Below, one piece after another: positions 21,966-30,387 of a stretch of 33,910 bases of DNA (position 1 is the stretch's first letter; each line of letters starts with the position of its first letter). Origin of the DNA: a virus; IMG/VR virus record IMGVR_UViG_3300044710_000131, positions 1 to 33,910 of that record. One strand, written 5' to 3'. Made by a program: the position numbers and the translations under genes. A model generated the notes under the pieces. It was not told the origin of the DNA. It searched no databases and saw only the letters and a list, made by a program, of their open reading frames with translations.

Positions 21966-24257
21966 ATGCCATTTGATCGTTTTTTGATTGCACCTATAAA
22001 TACAGGTCTCGAAACAGATGTCAAACAATGGCAGATAATGGATGATGCTTTTACAAATTTAGAAAATGCTTATGTATTTAGAGGAAGAGTTAGAAAAAGA
22101 TTTGGCACGCAGGTTATGGTTGCTGGGCAAGACCCGCAAACTACCAGATTAAGAATTAATATTGGCAATACACCTGGACCAATAAATGTTACTCAAACAG
22201 ATAATGCAGCAAATAAAATACAGATAGGACAAACTTTTACTGTGGGTACTGATGTATTTACAGTTGTGGTTTTAGGTGCGGCAGCTGCTTTATTATCTAC
22301 AAATACAGGTGCTACTGCAACAATTAATACAACGGTAACACCAAACACTATTACATTTACGGGTGAACCTGGTGGAACAGCTGTTTATTGGTATCCAAGT
22401 TTTCCTGTTATGGGTTTAACTCAATATGAATCAGGTGCTATAAATAATCATCCATCCTATGCATTTGATACCAGATTCGCCTATGTTTTTACTGCAGGTA
22501 CTGGTTGGAACAGATCGGGAACTGGAGCAAATCCAATTTGGCACGGAACTAATTTACAATATTTCCAAATTTGCAATTGGAAGGGAGTAACAGCTAATCT
22601 TGTAGCAATGTTCGTGACAAATTTTAATGCTACAATTAATGCTGCACCAGCAGCTACAGATGATCCAATTTGGACTACACAGGATGGATCAACTTGGACA
22701 AATTATAGCGCACTTATTATTTATAGAGCAGCAAATGATGCAGCAAATCCAGGTGCTTATGTAGCAACTGCCAGAATAATAATAAATTTTAAAAATAGAC
22801 TTTTATTACTTAATACAATTGAAAATACAGGCGGGGCTCCTGCCGATGGAAATAATTATTCATTTGTTAACAGATGTAGATATTCTGCTAACGCATCTCC
22901 ATTTGCTGTAAATGCCTGGTACGAACCAAATCAAAAAGATGGTGCTGGTAATGTTAGCATAGGTGCAGGATTTATCGATGCAACAACTGATGAGGCAATT
23001 GTATCAGCAGAATTTATAAAGGATCGTCTTGTTGTATATTTTGAAAGATCTACATGGGAATTAGTTTATACAGGTAATGAGGTACTACCATTTGTATGGC
23101 AAAAGATTAATACAGAACTTGGATCTCAAGCACTACAATCAACTGTTCCATTTGATACACAAGTATTAACAATTGGAAATACTGGAGTACATGCTTGTTC
23201 TGGTGCAAATGTTCAAAGAATTGATCAAAAAATTCCACAATATGTGTTTGATTTAAGTATTTACAATAATCAATCAAATAGAATTTCAGGTATAAGAGAT
23301 TATATACAGGAATGTGTTTATTGGTCTGTATCAACAGATAATTTCTTTACAACCCAACCATTTACAAATCAAATTCTTTTATACAATTATAGAAATAATA
23401 GCTGGGCCACAAATGATGATTGTTTTACAACATACGGTTATTTGGAACAGACATCTGCCCCAATTTGGCAAACATCAACACAACCATGGGAACAATCTAA
23501 TTTTACTTGGAACTCAGGGGTAACAGAAATACAACGACAAATTATAGCTGGAACTCCTGAAGGATATGTATTAATAATTAATCCTAACATTTCTAGAAAT
23601 GCTCCAGCAATGTATATAACAAATGTATTAACTGTTGGAATTGAAACACAATTAACAATAATCAACCATAACTTTGCTACTGGAGATTATATATTAATAG
23701 AAAATACTCAAGGCATTACAGGATTAAATGGAAATGTTTATTGGGTTATTGTTATTGATGCAAATACTATTAATCTACGAGATATTAATAATGTTCCTCC
23801 AGTATTTACTGGAGTTTATACAGGTGACGGAACAGGTGCAAGGGTCTCTGTTATAAATATTCAAACAAAACAGTTCAATCCGTATGATAAAGAAGACACG
23901 GACCTATATCTTCAAAAAGTAGATTTTGCAGTAGAAAAAACATCCAACGGACAGGTTTTTGTTGATTACTATCCATCTTCTACTCAGCAATCAATGGTTG
24001 GCGATGGCGAAGCTTCAGGTGCATTAACAGGTACAAATATTCTGGAAACATCACCATATGACCCAACATTTTATCCACTTGAACAATTACAGGAAAGATT
24101 ATGGCATCCGATTTATTTCCAGACTTTTGGAGAATGTGTTCAATTAGTTATTACATATAATGAAGATCAAATATTTAACACGGATTATTCACTTGAAGAT
24201 TTTCAATTGGAAGCATTTTGTTTATATACTCAAAAAACATCTAGAAGGATGGAATAA
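21966..24257 (+). CDS. Tail hub/stabilisation protein, P22 gp10-like (763 aa)
   Basis: The N-terminus PINTGLETDVKQWQIMDDAF, NLENAYVFRGRVRKRFG is characteristic of the large tail hub proteins of P22-like podoviruses, which plug the portal and mount the needle and spikes. Long beta-rich stretches follow with VYFERSTWELVYTGNEVLPF and QTIGNTGV-type segments. Residues ~550-605 contain another FCCH-like module (NHNFATGDYILIEN, then LNGNVYWVIVID). The C-terminus carries LWHPIYFQTFGECVQL. It is the largest protein in the genome. Confidence 0.7.
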   Translation: MPFDRFLIAPINTGLETDVKQWQIMDDAFTNLENAYVFRGRVRKRFGTQVMVAGQDPQTTRLRINIGNTPGPINVTQTDNAANKIQIGQTFTVGTDVFTVVVLGAAAALLSTNTGATATINTTVTPNTITFTGEPGGTAVYWYPSFPVMGLTQYESGAINNHPSYAFDTRFAYVFTAGTGWNRSGTGANPIWHGTNLQYFQICNWKGVTANLVAMFVTNFNATINAAPAATDDPIWTTQDGSTWTNYSALIIYRAANDAANPGAYVATARIIINFKNRLLLLNTIENTGGAPADGNNYSFVNRCRYSANASPFAVNAWYEPNQKDGAGNVSIGAGFIDATTDEAIVSAEFIKDRLVVYFERSTWELVYTGNEVLPFVWQKINTELGSQALQSTVPFDTQVLTIGNTGVHACSGANVQRIDQKIPQYVFDLSIYNNQSNRISGIRDYIQECVYWSVSTDNFFTTQPFTNQILLYNYRNNSWATNDDCFTTYGYLEQTSAPIWQTSTQPWEQSNFTWNSGVTEIQRQIIAGTPEGYVLIINPNISRNAPAMYITNVLTVGIETQLTIINHNFATGDYILIENTQGITGLNGNVYWVIVIDANTINLRDINNVPPVFTGVYTGDGTGARVSVINIQTKQFNPYDKEDTDLYLQKVDFAVEKTSNGQVFVDYYPSSTQQSMVGDGEASGALTGTNILETSPYDPTFYPLEQLQERLWHPIYFQTFGECVQLVITYNEDQIFNTDYSLEDFQLEAFCLYTQKTSRRME

Positions 24258-24796
24258 TGGCATTACAATTTTCTATACCACAAAATGTGGGATCTTATGT
24301 AGGATCAACACAAGTTTGGGATGTTAATGAAATATATAAGCTTAATATAGATCAAGCATTTAAAGAACTCCTCGTTCGTCTTTATCAGAATATAAATAAT
24401 GTTAATAATGTATTAAATCTTAAAACTACAGGTTTATATCCATTATCTGAATTTGTTACTTCAGGGCAATTTTTTCCAGATCCCAATTTTTCTTCTTTTA
24501 CTGGTACCGTACCAGCAAATAGGCAAATATTTAGAACTACTGTAAATACAGGAGCCTTAGCGGGTGGAGCAAAAGCCGTAGCTCATGGAATTCCAGTTAC
24601 AAGTGCATTTACATTTATTTATATTGGCGGAGTTGCCTCGGATCAAGTCGGATTAAATTATTATCCATTCAATTATGCAAATTCTTCAGGAAATGATTTA
24701 AGAATGTATGCAGATGGTACTAATATAAATATCGTTAATAATACTGGAATTAATTTTACTGCTAGTTATGTTGTATTAGAATATATCAAAACATAA
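24257..24796 (+). CDS. Tail-associated protein (179 aa)
   Basis: The N-terminal part FSIPQNVGSYV plus FKELLVRLYQNINNV is helical, followed by TSGQFFPDPNFSS and the beta-rich block NRQIFRTTVNTGAL, AVAHGIPV, ASYVVLEYIK. This second block recurs at the end of fibre-associated proteins in related phages, as far as I recall. It is coupled to the hub gene (TAATG) and likely binds it. It closes the plus-strand run before an orphan minus gene. Confidence 0.6.
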   Translation: MALQFSIPQNVGSYVGSTQVWDVNEIYKLNIDQAFKELLVRLYQNINNVNNVLNLKTTGLYPLSEFVTSGQFFPDPNFSSFTGTVPANRQIFRTTVNTGALAGGAKAVAHGIPVTSAFTFIYIGGVASDQVGLNYYPFNYANSSGNDLRMYADGTNINIVNNTGINFTASYVVLEYIKT

Positions 24797-24798
24797 AA

Positions 24799-24823
24799 CC
24801 GCATTGCATACATTGCAATACGG
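24799..24823. terminator. Hairpin between convergent genes
   Basis: CCG-x-ATTGCA (24799-24808) pairs with TGCAAT-x-CGG (24814-24823) around a 5-base loop. The leftward side is T-rich in the minus transcript, so it suits the minus-strand gene at 24851 and may also act rightward. Confidence 0.55.
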
Positions 24824-24850
24824 CAAAAAAAGAGTTGATATGAAAATAAT

Positions 24851-25099
24851 TTATTTTAATCTATCATTTGGTTGTACAAAATCAAAATAAATTTTGTATT
24901 CCATATTATATAAATCAAAATCAATATTATTTATATATTTCATGAATAATTTTCTTGATTCTTCTTTATCAATCAATAATTTTGTAAATTGGTTCATTTC
25001 ATAATGACTTAAGACTATAGCCATTTTTTTTGGATATTGGTTTGGATTATGTTCCATAATATTAATAAATCCAAGGGCCAACAATATAGCATGTATCAT
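24851..25099 (-). CDS. Orphan minus-strand membrane or exported protein (82 aa)
   Basis: The N-terminal MIHAILLALGFINIMEH is a short hydrophobic helix or signal, then a basic/acidic soluble domain. AAGGA is well spaced before the ATG. It is the only gene read leftward inside the 19 kb virion block before the immI-like island, with its own hairpin terminator, the usual form of a moron (cargo gene). Its lysogeny or exclusion role is a guess. No family recognised. Confidence 0.6.
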   Translation of the reverse strand: MIHAILLALGFINIMEHNPNQYPKKMAIVLSHYEMNQFTKLLIDKEESRKLFMKYINNIDFDLYNMEYKIYFDFVQPNDRLK

Positions 25100-25185
25100 T
25101 TTATTCCTTACAATAAAATTATTATGGAAAAAGTTTATAACAAATACTAAGATTTAAAAGAGAAATTAAAATTCGGGAGAAAATG

Positions 25186-25836
25186 ATGGCATTTCTAGAT
25201 TTTCTTTTTGGTAGACCTGAGTATTTACAAAAATTCCAAAATTTTACACCACAACAACAAGGATTACAAAATCAATCTATTGCTGGATCCATGGATCTAT
25301 TAAAGCAAATATTGGGTAATCAATTTGATTTTGGACCCATAGAACAACAGGCAAGACAACAATTTCAAACTTCTACGATTCCAGGACTTGCTGAAAGATT
25401 TACATCGTTGGGATCAGGCGCTCAAAGATCAAGTGCGTTTCAAAATGCATTGGGATCAGCAGGTGCTGGATTAGAATCAAATTTAGCAGCTTTAAAAGGT
25501 CAATATGGATTGGGTCAAAGAGGCCAAAATATAAATTTATTAGGTAGTTTATTGGGACTTGGGATGCAGCCGGCATTTAGTGAATCTTTAGTAAATAGAT
25601 CTCCAGGAATATTTGAAAGCCTTGGAACAGCTGCTGCTGGTGGTTTGGGTGCATCTGCAGGTCAAGCAGGTCCGCTATTACTATTATTAAAAATGTTGTC
25701 AGGTGATCAACAACAAACATCATCATCTCCTACTACTCCACAAAGATTAGGTGGTGTTGGTGGTACAGTTTCAGGTGGCTCTAGAGGTACTCCAGGATTG
25801 CCTGGATCATTCACTTTGGGACAAGGAATAATATAA
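25186..25836 (+). CDS. Internal virion protein (216 aa)
   Basis: FGRPEYLQKFQNFTPQQQ, then FDFGPIEQQARQQFQTSTIPGLAERF, SGAQRSSAFQNALGSAGAGLE and a Gly/Leu/Ser-rich end. This composition is typical of small podovirus internal proteins that accompany DNA ejection. The ATG at 25186 has better spacing from GGGAG than 25183. It is coupled to the next gene by TAATG. Confidence 0.6.
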   Translation: MAFLDFLFGRPEYLQKFQNFTPQQQGLQNQSIAGSMDLLKQILGNQFDFGPIEQQARQQFQTSTIPGLAERFTSLGSGAQRSSAFQNALGSAGAGLESNLAALKGQYGLGQRGQNINLLGSLLGLGMQPAFSESLVNRSPGIFESLGTAAAGGLGASAGQAGPLLLLLKMLSGDQQQTSSSPTTPQRLGGVGGTVSGGSRGTPGLPGSFTLGQGII

Positions 25837-27083
25837 TGGTGCAAATAATTAATAAGCCAGGATTTGGTGAATTATTAGGAACTTCGCTTGGAAGTGGCTT
25901 GAGTAAAGGTTTAGAAACGGGACTTGGACAAGGTTTACAATTATTAGTTAATCAGAGAATGCAGGATTTAGCACAAAGAAATCTACGTCAAAGATTAACT
26001 CAGGGTCTAGAACCTTTTTATGGCGAACAGGCTGCTGCTTATGCCAATCTCCCAGAGAGTACGATAAATACCCTATTAAAAGAAAAAGTTAGAGAACCTT
26101 TATATAAATCAGAAGCAGAATTAATTAAACAATTATTTCCACAAGGACAAGTTCAAACTACTACAGAAGGTGGAGCAGTTGCTGCTCCAACAGAAGCGGG
26201 TGTTCCAGTAACTGCAGCGGAGCAAATATCACCAGCATTGGCTAGACCAGGAAAAGCTTTAGAAATTGCCAAATTTCGACAACAGGCACAGCAACATAAA
26301 GAAGCTCAAGAATTAAAAAAACAGATTCATAAAGAAAAGCAGCAATTGGCTGAAAGAAAATTGGGAACTCAAGAAAAACAAATTCAAAGAACCAATGAAG
26401 CTGAGTTAGTTAAAAATTATTTAAATCCTTTAAGAGAAAAATATGAAACATCTAAAAGAAATATAGAAGATTATAAAAATCTTATTAAAATTGCAAAAAC
26501 TCCGGGAGCTTTAAGAAATCAAACAGCTCAAACAGTTTTGCAAAGAGTTGGGCTTGGTGACCTATGGGCAAGCACTGGACAACAATTAGCTAGTACAATT
26601 ATTAATGGTTTAACTACAGGAGCTGGATCTGCTTTCAATACATCCAGATTAACCAATCTTGATGTTAATTTATATAAAAATTCATTAGCTAGATTAACTA
26701 ATACTCCAGAAGCAATAGAAGCTATTTCAAAAAATGAAATATTGGGCAATGAGGCTAATGTAGCTCAATATAAAGCCGCAGCTGAAATCCTAAAAAAGAA
26801 TCCTACTATTACTCCACTTCAATTTGAATTGGAATTTGAAGAAAAAGTTGAACCCAAATTAAAAGAATTAGCTGAGCAAACCCAAAGAAATATTGATGAT
26901 GTATTAGCAATGCAACAAGGATTAAGTGAAGAAATGGAGACATTACCATCACCTAATCAGACAAAAGGTGAAAAATTTTATGTTTCTGAATTGGGAACTC
27001 AATTAACATCAGACGGAACCAATTATTATGATTCCAATGGTAATTTATTTGATTGGCAATCTTATAATAAAGGAGCCAAATAA
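25836..27083 (+). CDS. Internal virion/ejection-like protein (415 aa)
   Basis: The N-terminus has Gly-rich repeats (LGTSLGSGLSKGLETGLGQG). It is followed by a long helical section with Lys/Glu/Gln coiled coil around residues 150-220 (QAQQHKEAQELKKQIHKEKQQLAERK). The C-terminal part is helical with a short beta end. Large helical, Gly-rich proteins in this position are ejection proteins in P22-like phages. It overlaps the next gene by one base. Function is inferred from architecture and order, not from sequence identity. Confidence 0.6.
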   Translation: MVQIINKPGFGELLGTSLGSGLSKGLETGLGQGLQLLVNQRMQDLAQRNLRQRLTQGLEPFYGEQAAAYANLPESTINTLLKEKVREPLYKSEAELIKQLFPQGQVQTTTEGGAVAAPTEAGVPVTAAEQISPALARPGKALEIAKFRQQAQQHKEAQELKKQIHKEKQQLAERKLGTQEKQIQRTNEAELVKNYLNPLREKYETSKRNIEDYKNLIKIAKTPGALRNQTAQTVLQRVGLGDLWASTGQQLASTIINGLTTGAGSAFNTSRLTNLDVNLYKNSLARLTNTPEAIEAISKNEILGNEANVAQYKAAAEILKKNPTITPLQFELEFEEKVEPKLKELAEQTQRNIDDVLAMQQGLSEEMETLPSPNQTKGEKFYVSELGTQLTSDGTNYYDSNGNLFDWQSYNKGAK

Positions 27084-28237
27084 TGCCTATAACAAGAGTT
27101 AAAGAAGCACCACAAGTTCAAGATCCCGGAACTTTAGCTAAAAGTATTGATTATTTACTGGGTGGATTAACAGTTCCATCTAATATTTATAAAAATGTAT
27201 TGGGCTATCTTGGTGAACCAAGCAATTTGGGACCAGGTTTTCAAGAATTATATCGACAAAAATCGGGTTATACTCCACAACAATTACAACCGTCTGCTTT
27301 TGGTGAAAATGTATTACAAAGATTTTTAGAATATGCCCCTATTACTGCAGCAACTGGTGGAGGTATACCTGGACTGGCTTCAACTGGTATAGGTGCTGGT
27401 TTGGCTACAGGAGGTAAAGAATTAGGATTACCTGAATGGGCTCAAACGCTATTACATTTGGGTGGTGAATTGGCATCAGGAAGAGCAATTTCAGCAATTC
27501 CAACGACTGGTAAACAGGCTGCAAGATCTTTTGGTGGATTGCCTGAATTATATAACACTGAACGTTTAGCAGCAGAAGCTGCAGCTGGCGTTAAACCAAC
27601 TGGTCCTATAAGTGATTTCTTGGCTAAACCATTTGCTAAAGCAGAAAAGCTTTATGATACGTTGCCAAAAGAATCTCAGGGAATTTTGAAAGAAGTTCAA
27701 CGTATTATGAGAAACCTAAAAGGTCATAAAGGTACAGGTAATTTTTTAGAAGCATTAAATGCAAGAAGATCCTTAGATGAGATTTCAAAAAACGCTCCTA
27801 AACAACTTTATGATGTATTGGGAGATTTTAGAAAAGAATTAAATAATTTCTTGAAATATAATAATCCAGTGAATCCTGAATTTGCAGCAAATTTAACTAG
27901 GGCAGATAAAATTAAACAATTAGAAGAACTTATTAAACCGATGAATAAAATGGTTCAAGATTGGGAAAAAGGTTTTTTCTTGGGCAAAATTGGTGGACCA
28001 TTAAGAAAAATTTTAGCAAAAGGAACCGAGTCATTATCAAGGGCTGCAATACTAATTAAAAATGATCCTGAATTGGCTTTAAAATACTTTAATAAACTGG
28101 GCAATGCCGTAATTAAAGACAATGCACCTGCAGGTGCCAATGTATTAAGTCAAATTAATAAAGCGGTCACTAAAGAAAATAATAAGCCTAAAATAACTTC
28201 AGTAAAACGCGGTAAAATTTATAGGTTGCAAACCTAA
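27083..28237 (+). CDS. Internal virion/ejection-like protein (384 aa)
   Basis: A Gly/Ala-rich hydrophobic stretch near residues 90-115 (APITAATGGGIPGLAS) could insert into a membrane. The rest is helical and basic, with VKRGKIYRL at the end. It is the third of three internal-type genes that share TAATG coupling. Its end is overlapped by about 50 bases by a minus-strand membrane gene at 28188. Confidence 0.6.
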   Translation: MPITRVKEAPQVQDPGTLAKSIDYLLGGLTVPSNIYKNVLGYLGEPSNLGPGFQELYRQKSGYTPQQLQPSAFGENVLQRFLEYAPITAATGGGIPGLASTGIGAGLATGGKELGLPEWAQTLLHLGGELASGRAISAIPTTGKQAARSFGGLPELYNTERLAAEAAAGVKPTGPISDFLAKPFAKAEKLYDTLPKESQGILKEVQRIMRNLKGHKGTGNFLEALNARRSLDEISKNAPKQLYDVLGDFRKELNNFLKYNNPVNPEFAANLTRADKIKQLEELIKPMNKMVQDWEKGFFLGKIGGPLRKILAKGTESLSRAAILIKNDPELALKYFNKLGNAVIKDNAPAGANVLSQINKAVTKENNKPKITSVKRGKIYRLQT

Positions 28238-28388
28238 AAATATCTTTTATATATTTTAATATTTCAATGATGTAAAACAACGCACTACATACTATGCCTA
28301 TTATTGTTGAAATGAGCCAAATAGTAGCTGCAAAAGAAAAAATTATAATATGTATCCAAAATATAAAATATAATAAAGCTACAATCAT
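28188..28388 (-). CDS. Multi-span hydrophobic membrane protein (66 aa)
   Basis: Two hydrophobic helices: MIVALLYFIFWIHIIIFSF and ATIWLISTIIGIVCSALFY, then a basic/aromatic tail. GAAGGT sits before the ATG. It overlaps the end of the convergent ejection-like gene by 50 bases, which is unusual but the frame is well supported by the ribosome site. It could be an exclusion or holin-like protein. It is the last gene of the leftward island. Confidence 0.5.
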   Translation of the reverse strand: MIVALLYFIFWIHIIIFSFAATIWLISTIIGIVCSALFYIIEILKYIKDIFRFATYKFYRVLLKLF

Positions 28389-28390
28389 AT

Positions 28391-28636
28391 TTAACCTTCA
28401 TGCTCCAAACAACGACAATCTGAATTATCATGACAATCAAAACAATGCTCTTCATGAAATGGTACACAAACTTCAAATTGAAGTTCTTGGCCATGTCTTA
28501 TTTCTTTTCTTATTTCATGGCAATGTTCTTCTGGACTACATGCCCCACATTTTAAACATCTAAGTTCATTTTCTCCAAAAAAATAGCCACAATCAGCACA
28601 GAAACTATTAAAATCTTTTACGTTCCATTCTTTCAT
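28391..28636 (-). CDS. Cys/His-rich zinc-binding-like protein (81 aa)
   Basis: Pairs CADC, CLKCGAC, HCFDC and CRC with several His suggest two or more zinc sites. The protein is acidic. I chose the ATG at 28636 because GAGGGTG precedes it; 28651 is also in frame. It lies directly after the third RHH gene and before the two-span membrane gene. A regulatory or scaffold role within the island is plausible; no family recognised. Confidence 0.6.
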   Translation of the reverse strand: MKEWNVKDFNSFCADCGYFFGENELRCLKCGACSPEEHCHEIRKEIRHGQELQFEVCVPFHEEHCFDCHDNSDCRCLEHEG

Positions 28637-28637
28637 A

Positions 28638-28769
28638 TCACCCTCTATCATTCTCTAGTTTATTTACAATTGCTTCTACAATATATTGTCTTGGAGTTTG
28701 GGATTTTTGTTTGCTTTTAATCCAAATCTCAGGCCAATATTCTTTAGGAACTATGCTTGTTACTATCAA
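28638..28769 (-). CDS. Putative ribbon-helix-helix protein (43 aa)
   Basis: A beta strand (IVTSIVP), a helix (KEYWPEIWIKSK), a turn with SQTPRQ, and a second helix (YIVEAIVNKLEN) make a ribbon-helix-helix pattern like Arc/CopG. The start is TTG, which lies just after GGAGGAG but with tight spacing, so the exact start is unsure. It overlaps the end of the gene at 28744. It may be an accessory repressor of the island. Confidence 0.45.
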   Translation of the reverse strand: MIVTSIVPKEYWPEIWIKSKQKSQTPRQYIVEAIVNKLENDRG

Positions 28770-28998
28770 CTCCTCCGTCAGAATCTTCTTGGTCCTTTTC
28801 ATTGTTCTCTGCTATATCCTCTAATTGTTCAAAATGGTCATAATATAAATCACAATCTAAGTCATATTCTTCTATTGGTGGTTTAACATCAATAAATCTA
28901 ATAAATACTGATTCTCCATAAGGTAAATATTCGGCTTCTGGATCGTAAGTATTATTTATCGGAAAATTCATAAGAAAAATAAGCAATAAAGCATTCAC
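28744..28998 (-). CDS. Acidic protein with hydrophobic N-terminus (84 aa)
   Basis: The start GTG overlaps the stop of the RHH gene as GTGA. A hydrophobic segment (NALLLIFLM) is followed by a very acidic domain (EEYDLDCDLYYDHFEQLEDIAENNEKD). It is probably membrane-anchored or exported. An acidic protein next to a DNA-binding RHH protein could be a DNA-mimic-type antagonist like an antirepressor, but nothing specific is recognised. Confidence 0.5.
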   Translation of the reverse strand: MNALLLIFLMNFPINNTYDPEAEYLPYGESVFIRFIDVKPPIEEYDLDCDLYYDHFEQLEDIAENNEKDQEDSDGGVDSNKHSS

Positions 28999-29144
28999 TT
29001 TTCAATGGGCTCCGTTTCTTTCATAATCAATTTAATACCTTCTAAAATTAACTTTTTTAATGTCATATTTAATTCTATAGCTTTTATTTTCATTTCCTTA
29101 TGTAATGTTTCATCAATATCAATTGATGTTCTAATATGTTTCAT
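28995..29144 (-). CDS. Ribbon-helix-helix DNA-binding protein (49 aa)
   Basis: HIRTSIDIDETLHKEMKIKA is the strand and first helix, then LNMTLKKLILEGIKLIMKE the second helix, a clear Arc/CopG-type fold. AAGGAG precedes the ATG. It is read from a consensus promoter (29165-29193). RHH dimers bind short direct or inverted repeats through the strand. It probably represses its own operon. Confidence 0.75.
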   Translation of the reverse strand: MKHIRTSIDIDETLHKEMKIKAIELNMTLKKLILEGIKLIMKETEPIEK

Positions 29145-29164
29145 ATTTGGTCTCCTTAATTAAG

Positions 29165-29193
29165 ATAATACTTACTTACTTATAATATGTCAA
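29165..29193 (-). promoter_or_regulatory. Consensus sigma70 promoter with a TAAG repeat in the spacer
   Basis: On the minus strand TTGACA (29193-29188), a 17-base spacer and TATTAT (29170-29165). The spacer includes three AAGT repeats, a natural operator for the RHH proteins encoded on both sides. P22 Arc also binds between -35 and -10. Confidence 0.65.
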
Positions 29194-29354
29194 TCTTTTT
29201 TATCTAATTGTTGTTGTAATAATAATCTCTGTTTTATTAATCTAAGTACCATTTTTGTTATGGTTATATTATAAAACTTACACAAGCACTTTAACTCTTT
29301 ATGCATATCCATAGGCATATCAACAGTTAATCTTTTTCTATGTAATCTGGGCAT
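29190..29354 (-). CDS. Ribbon-helix-helix DNA-binding protein (54 aa)
   Basis: RKRLTVDMPMDMHKELKCLC followed by NITITKMVLRLIKQRLLLQ is a textbook ribbon-helix-helix repressor of Arc/Mnt/CopG type, with the strand near the N-terminus and a Lys/Arg-rich start. AGGAG sits before the ATG. It is the first gene of the leftward island; its stop overlaps the -35 of the next promoter. It likely dimerises and represses the island and perhaps the fibre genes. Confidence 0.8.
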   Translation of the reverse strand: MPRLHRKRLTVDMPMDMHKELKCLCKFYNITITKMVLRLIKQRLLLQQQLDKKD

Positions 29355-29370
29355 TAAATCTCCTAAAAAT

Positions 29371-29382
29371 ATGTACGTACAT
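29371..29382. promoter_or_regulatory. 12-bp palindrome upstream of the RHH island
   Basis: ATGTACGTACAT is a perfect palindrome 17 bases before the first RHH start, in the 98-base gap between leftward and rightward genes. It may be an operator for the divergent pair (29354 leftward and 29453 rightward). No strong promoter was found here. Confidence 0.5.
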
Positions 29383-29452
29383 TGAAAGATTAATTTGGTT
29401 TTTATGTTAGATTCAAGCAGATAGTAAAATTTTAACTTTTAAAGGAGAAATA

Positions 29453-30343
29453 ATGAGCACAAATTTAGTGCCACAAAATATAGCCTATTCACTTAATCAG
29501 CCATTAAGTGCAATTTTTAATCCTCCATTTGTTGCTAATAGAGCACCGACTATTAATGATGCAGCTTCTATTGGTCAAATATGGGTATATCCTGCAGCAA
29601 ATGGACCATATATTCTTACCTCTATTACTGGTAATGCCCAATATAACTGGCAATTACTGGAAGCTGGTGGAGGAGCTGGTGTATTTGCTAATTTAACAGT
29701 AAATCCTGGACCAACAAATTTAACAGGTGCATTTACATTACATACAAACGGAAGTGTTGCAAATATAGGTACGGATGCTTCTAATGATACTATTAATATA
29801 GGTACTGCAGGAGCAAGAACATTAAATATTGGTAATAATAATGGTCTTACTGATTTTCAAATAATTGGTGGAGCTGCTTCCACTATTACAGTTGTAAATG
29901 ATCCGTTAACCATTGTAACTGGAACAGGAAATTTAAATATTGCTAATGATGCAACAGCTCAGAATATAAATATAGGTACAGGTTTAGGAGCAAAAATAGT
30001 AACCGTTGGAAGCGTAAGTGGCGCAAGTAGTATTGAACTAGATTCTGGAACAGGATCTGCAAGATTAGCTTCAAATGCTACAGACCATACAACATTCCTC
30101 GGCTCAACAACTGGTGTATCGGCTACTAATCTACAATCAGGAACTGGTGGAATAATAACAGCAGCTCCATTTGTAAGATTAAATGGCACAGTAAATATTT
30201 ATGTTGGCGCAGGAGTACCTGCTAATGGGCTTGCCCTAGAAACAGGTGACCTTTATATCAACTCAACTGCCGCAACCGCAGTCACTAGACTTTATATTAG
30301 TACAGGCGCAGGGGCGTGGACTAACTTTACAGCATCTGCATAG
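29453..30343 (+). CDS. Fibre-like virion protein with beta repeats (296 aa)
   Basis: After an N-terminal anchor (QNIAYSLNQPLSAIFN, then WVYPAANGPYIL), the protein repeats short beta strands such as NIGTDASNDTINIGT and NIGTG-type segments. These suggest a trimeric beta-helix shaft. The end TRLYISTGAGAWTNFTAS is a common fibre C-terminal motif. GGAGA precedes the ATG. It opens the fibre module. Confidence 0.65.
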   Translation: MSTNLVPQNIAYSLNQPLSAIFNPPFVANRAPTINDAASIGQIWVYPAANGPYILTSITGNAQYNWQLLEAGGGAGVFANLTVNPGPTNLTGAFTLHTNGSVANIGTDASNDTINIGTAGARTLNIGNNNGLTDFQIIGGAASTITVVNDPLTIVTGTGNLNIANDATAQNINIGTGLGAKIVTVGSVSGASSIELDSGTGSARLASNATDHTTFLGSTTGVSATNLQSGTGGIITAAPFVRLNGTVNIYVGAGVPANGLALETGDLYINSTAATAVTRLYISTGAGAWTNFTASA

Positions 30344-30358
30344 AAATCACCAAGATCT

Positions 30359-30364
30359 TTGACA
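30359..30364 (+). promoter_or_regulatory. -35-like TTGACA before the HNH gene
   Basis: TTGACA at 30359-30364, in the context TCTTTGACAT, recalls the element before the other homing-type gene (12318). The -10 (AACATT at 30382-30387) is poor. The promoter may be weak or controlled. Confidence 0.3.
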
Positions 30365-30387
30365 TAAAAAGTTGTCATAAAAACATT

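Noticed and set aside
28294-28563. Plus-strand frame of 89 codons opposite the Cys-rich gene
   Set aside because: The minus-strand genes here have ribosome sites and a zinc-like Cys pattern; the plus frame has neither and is read as a shadow.
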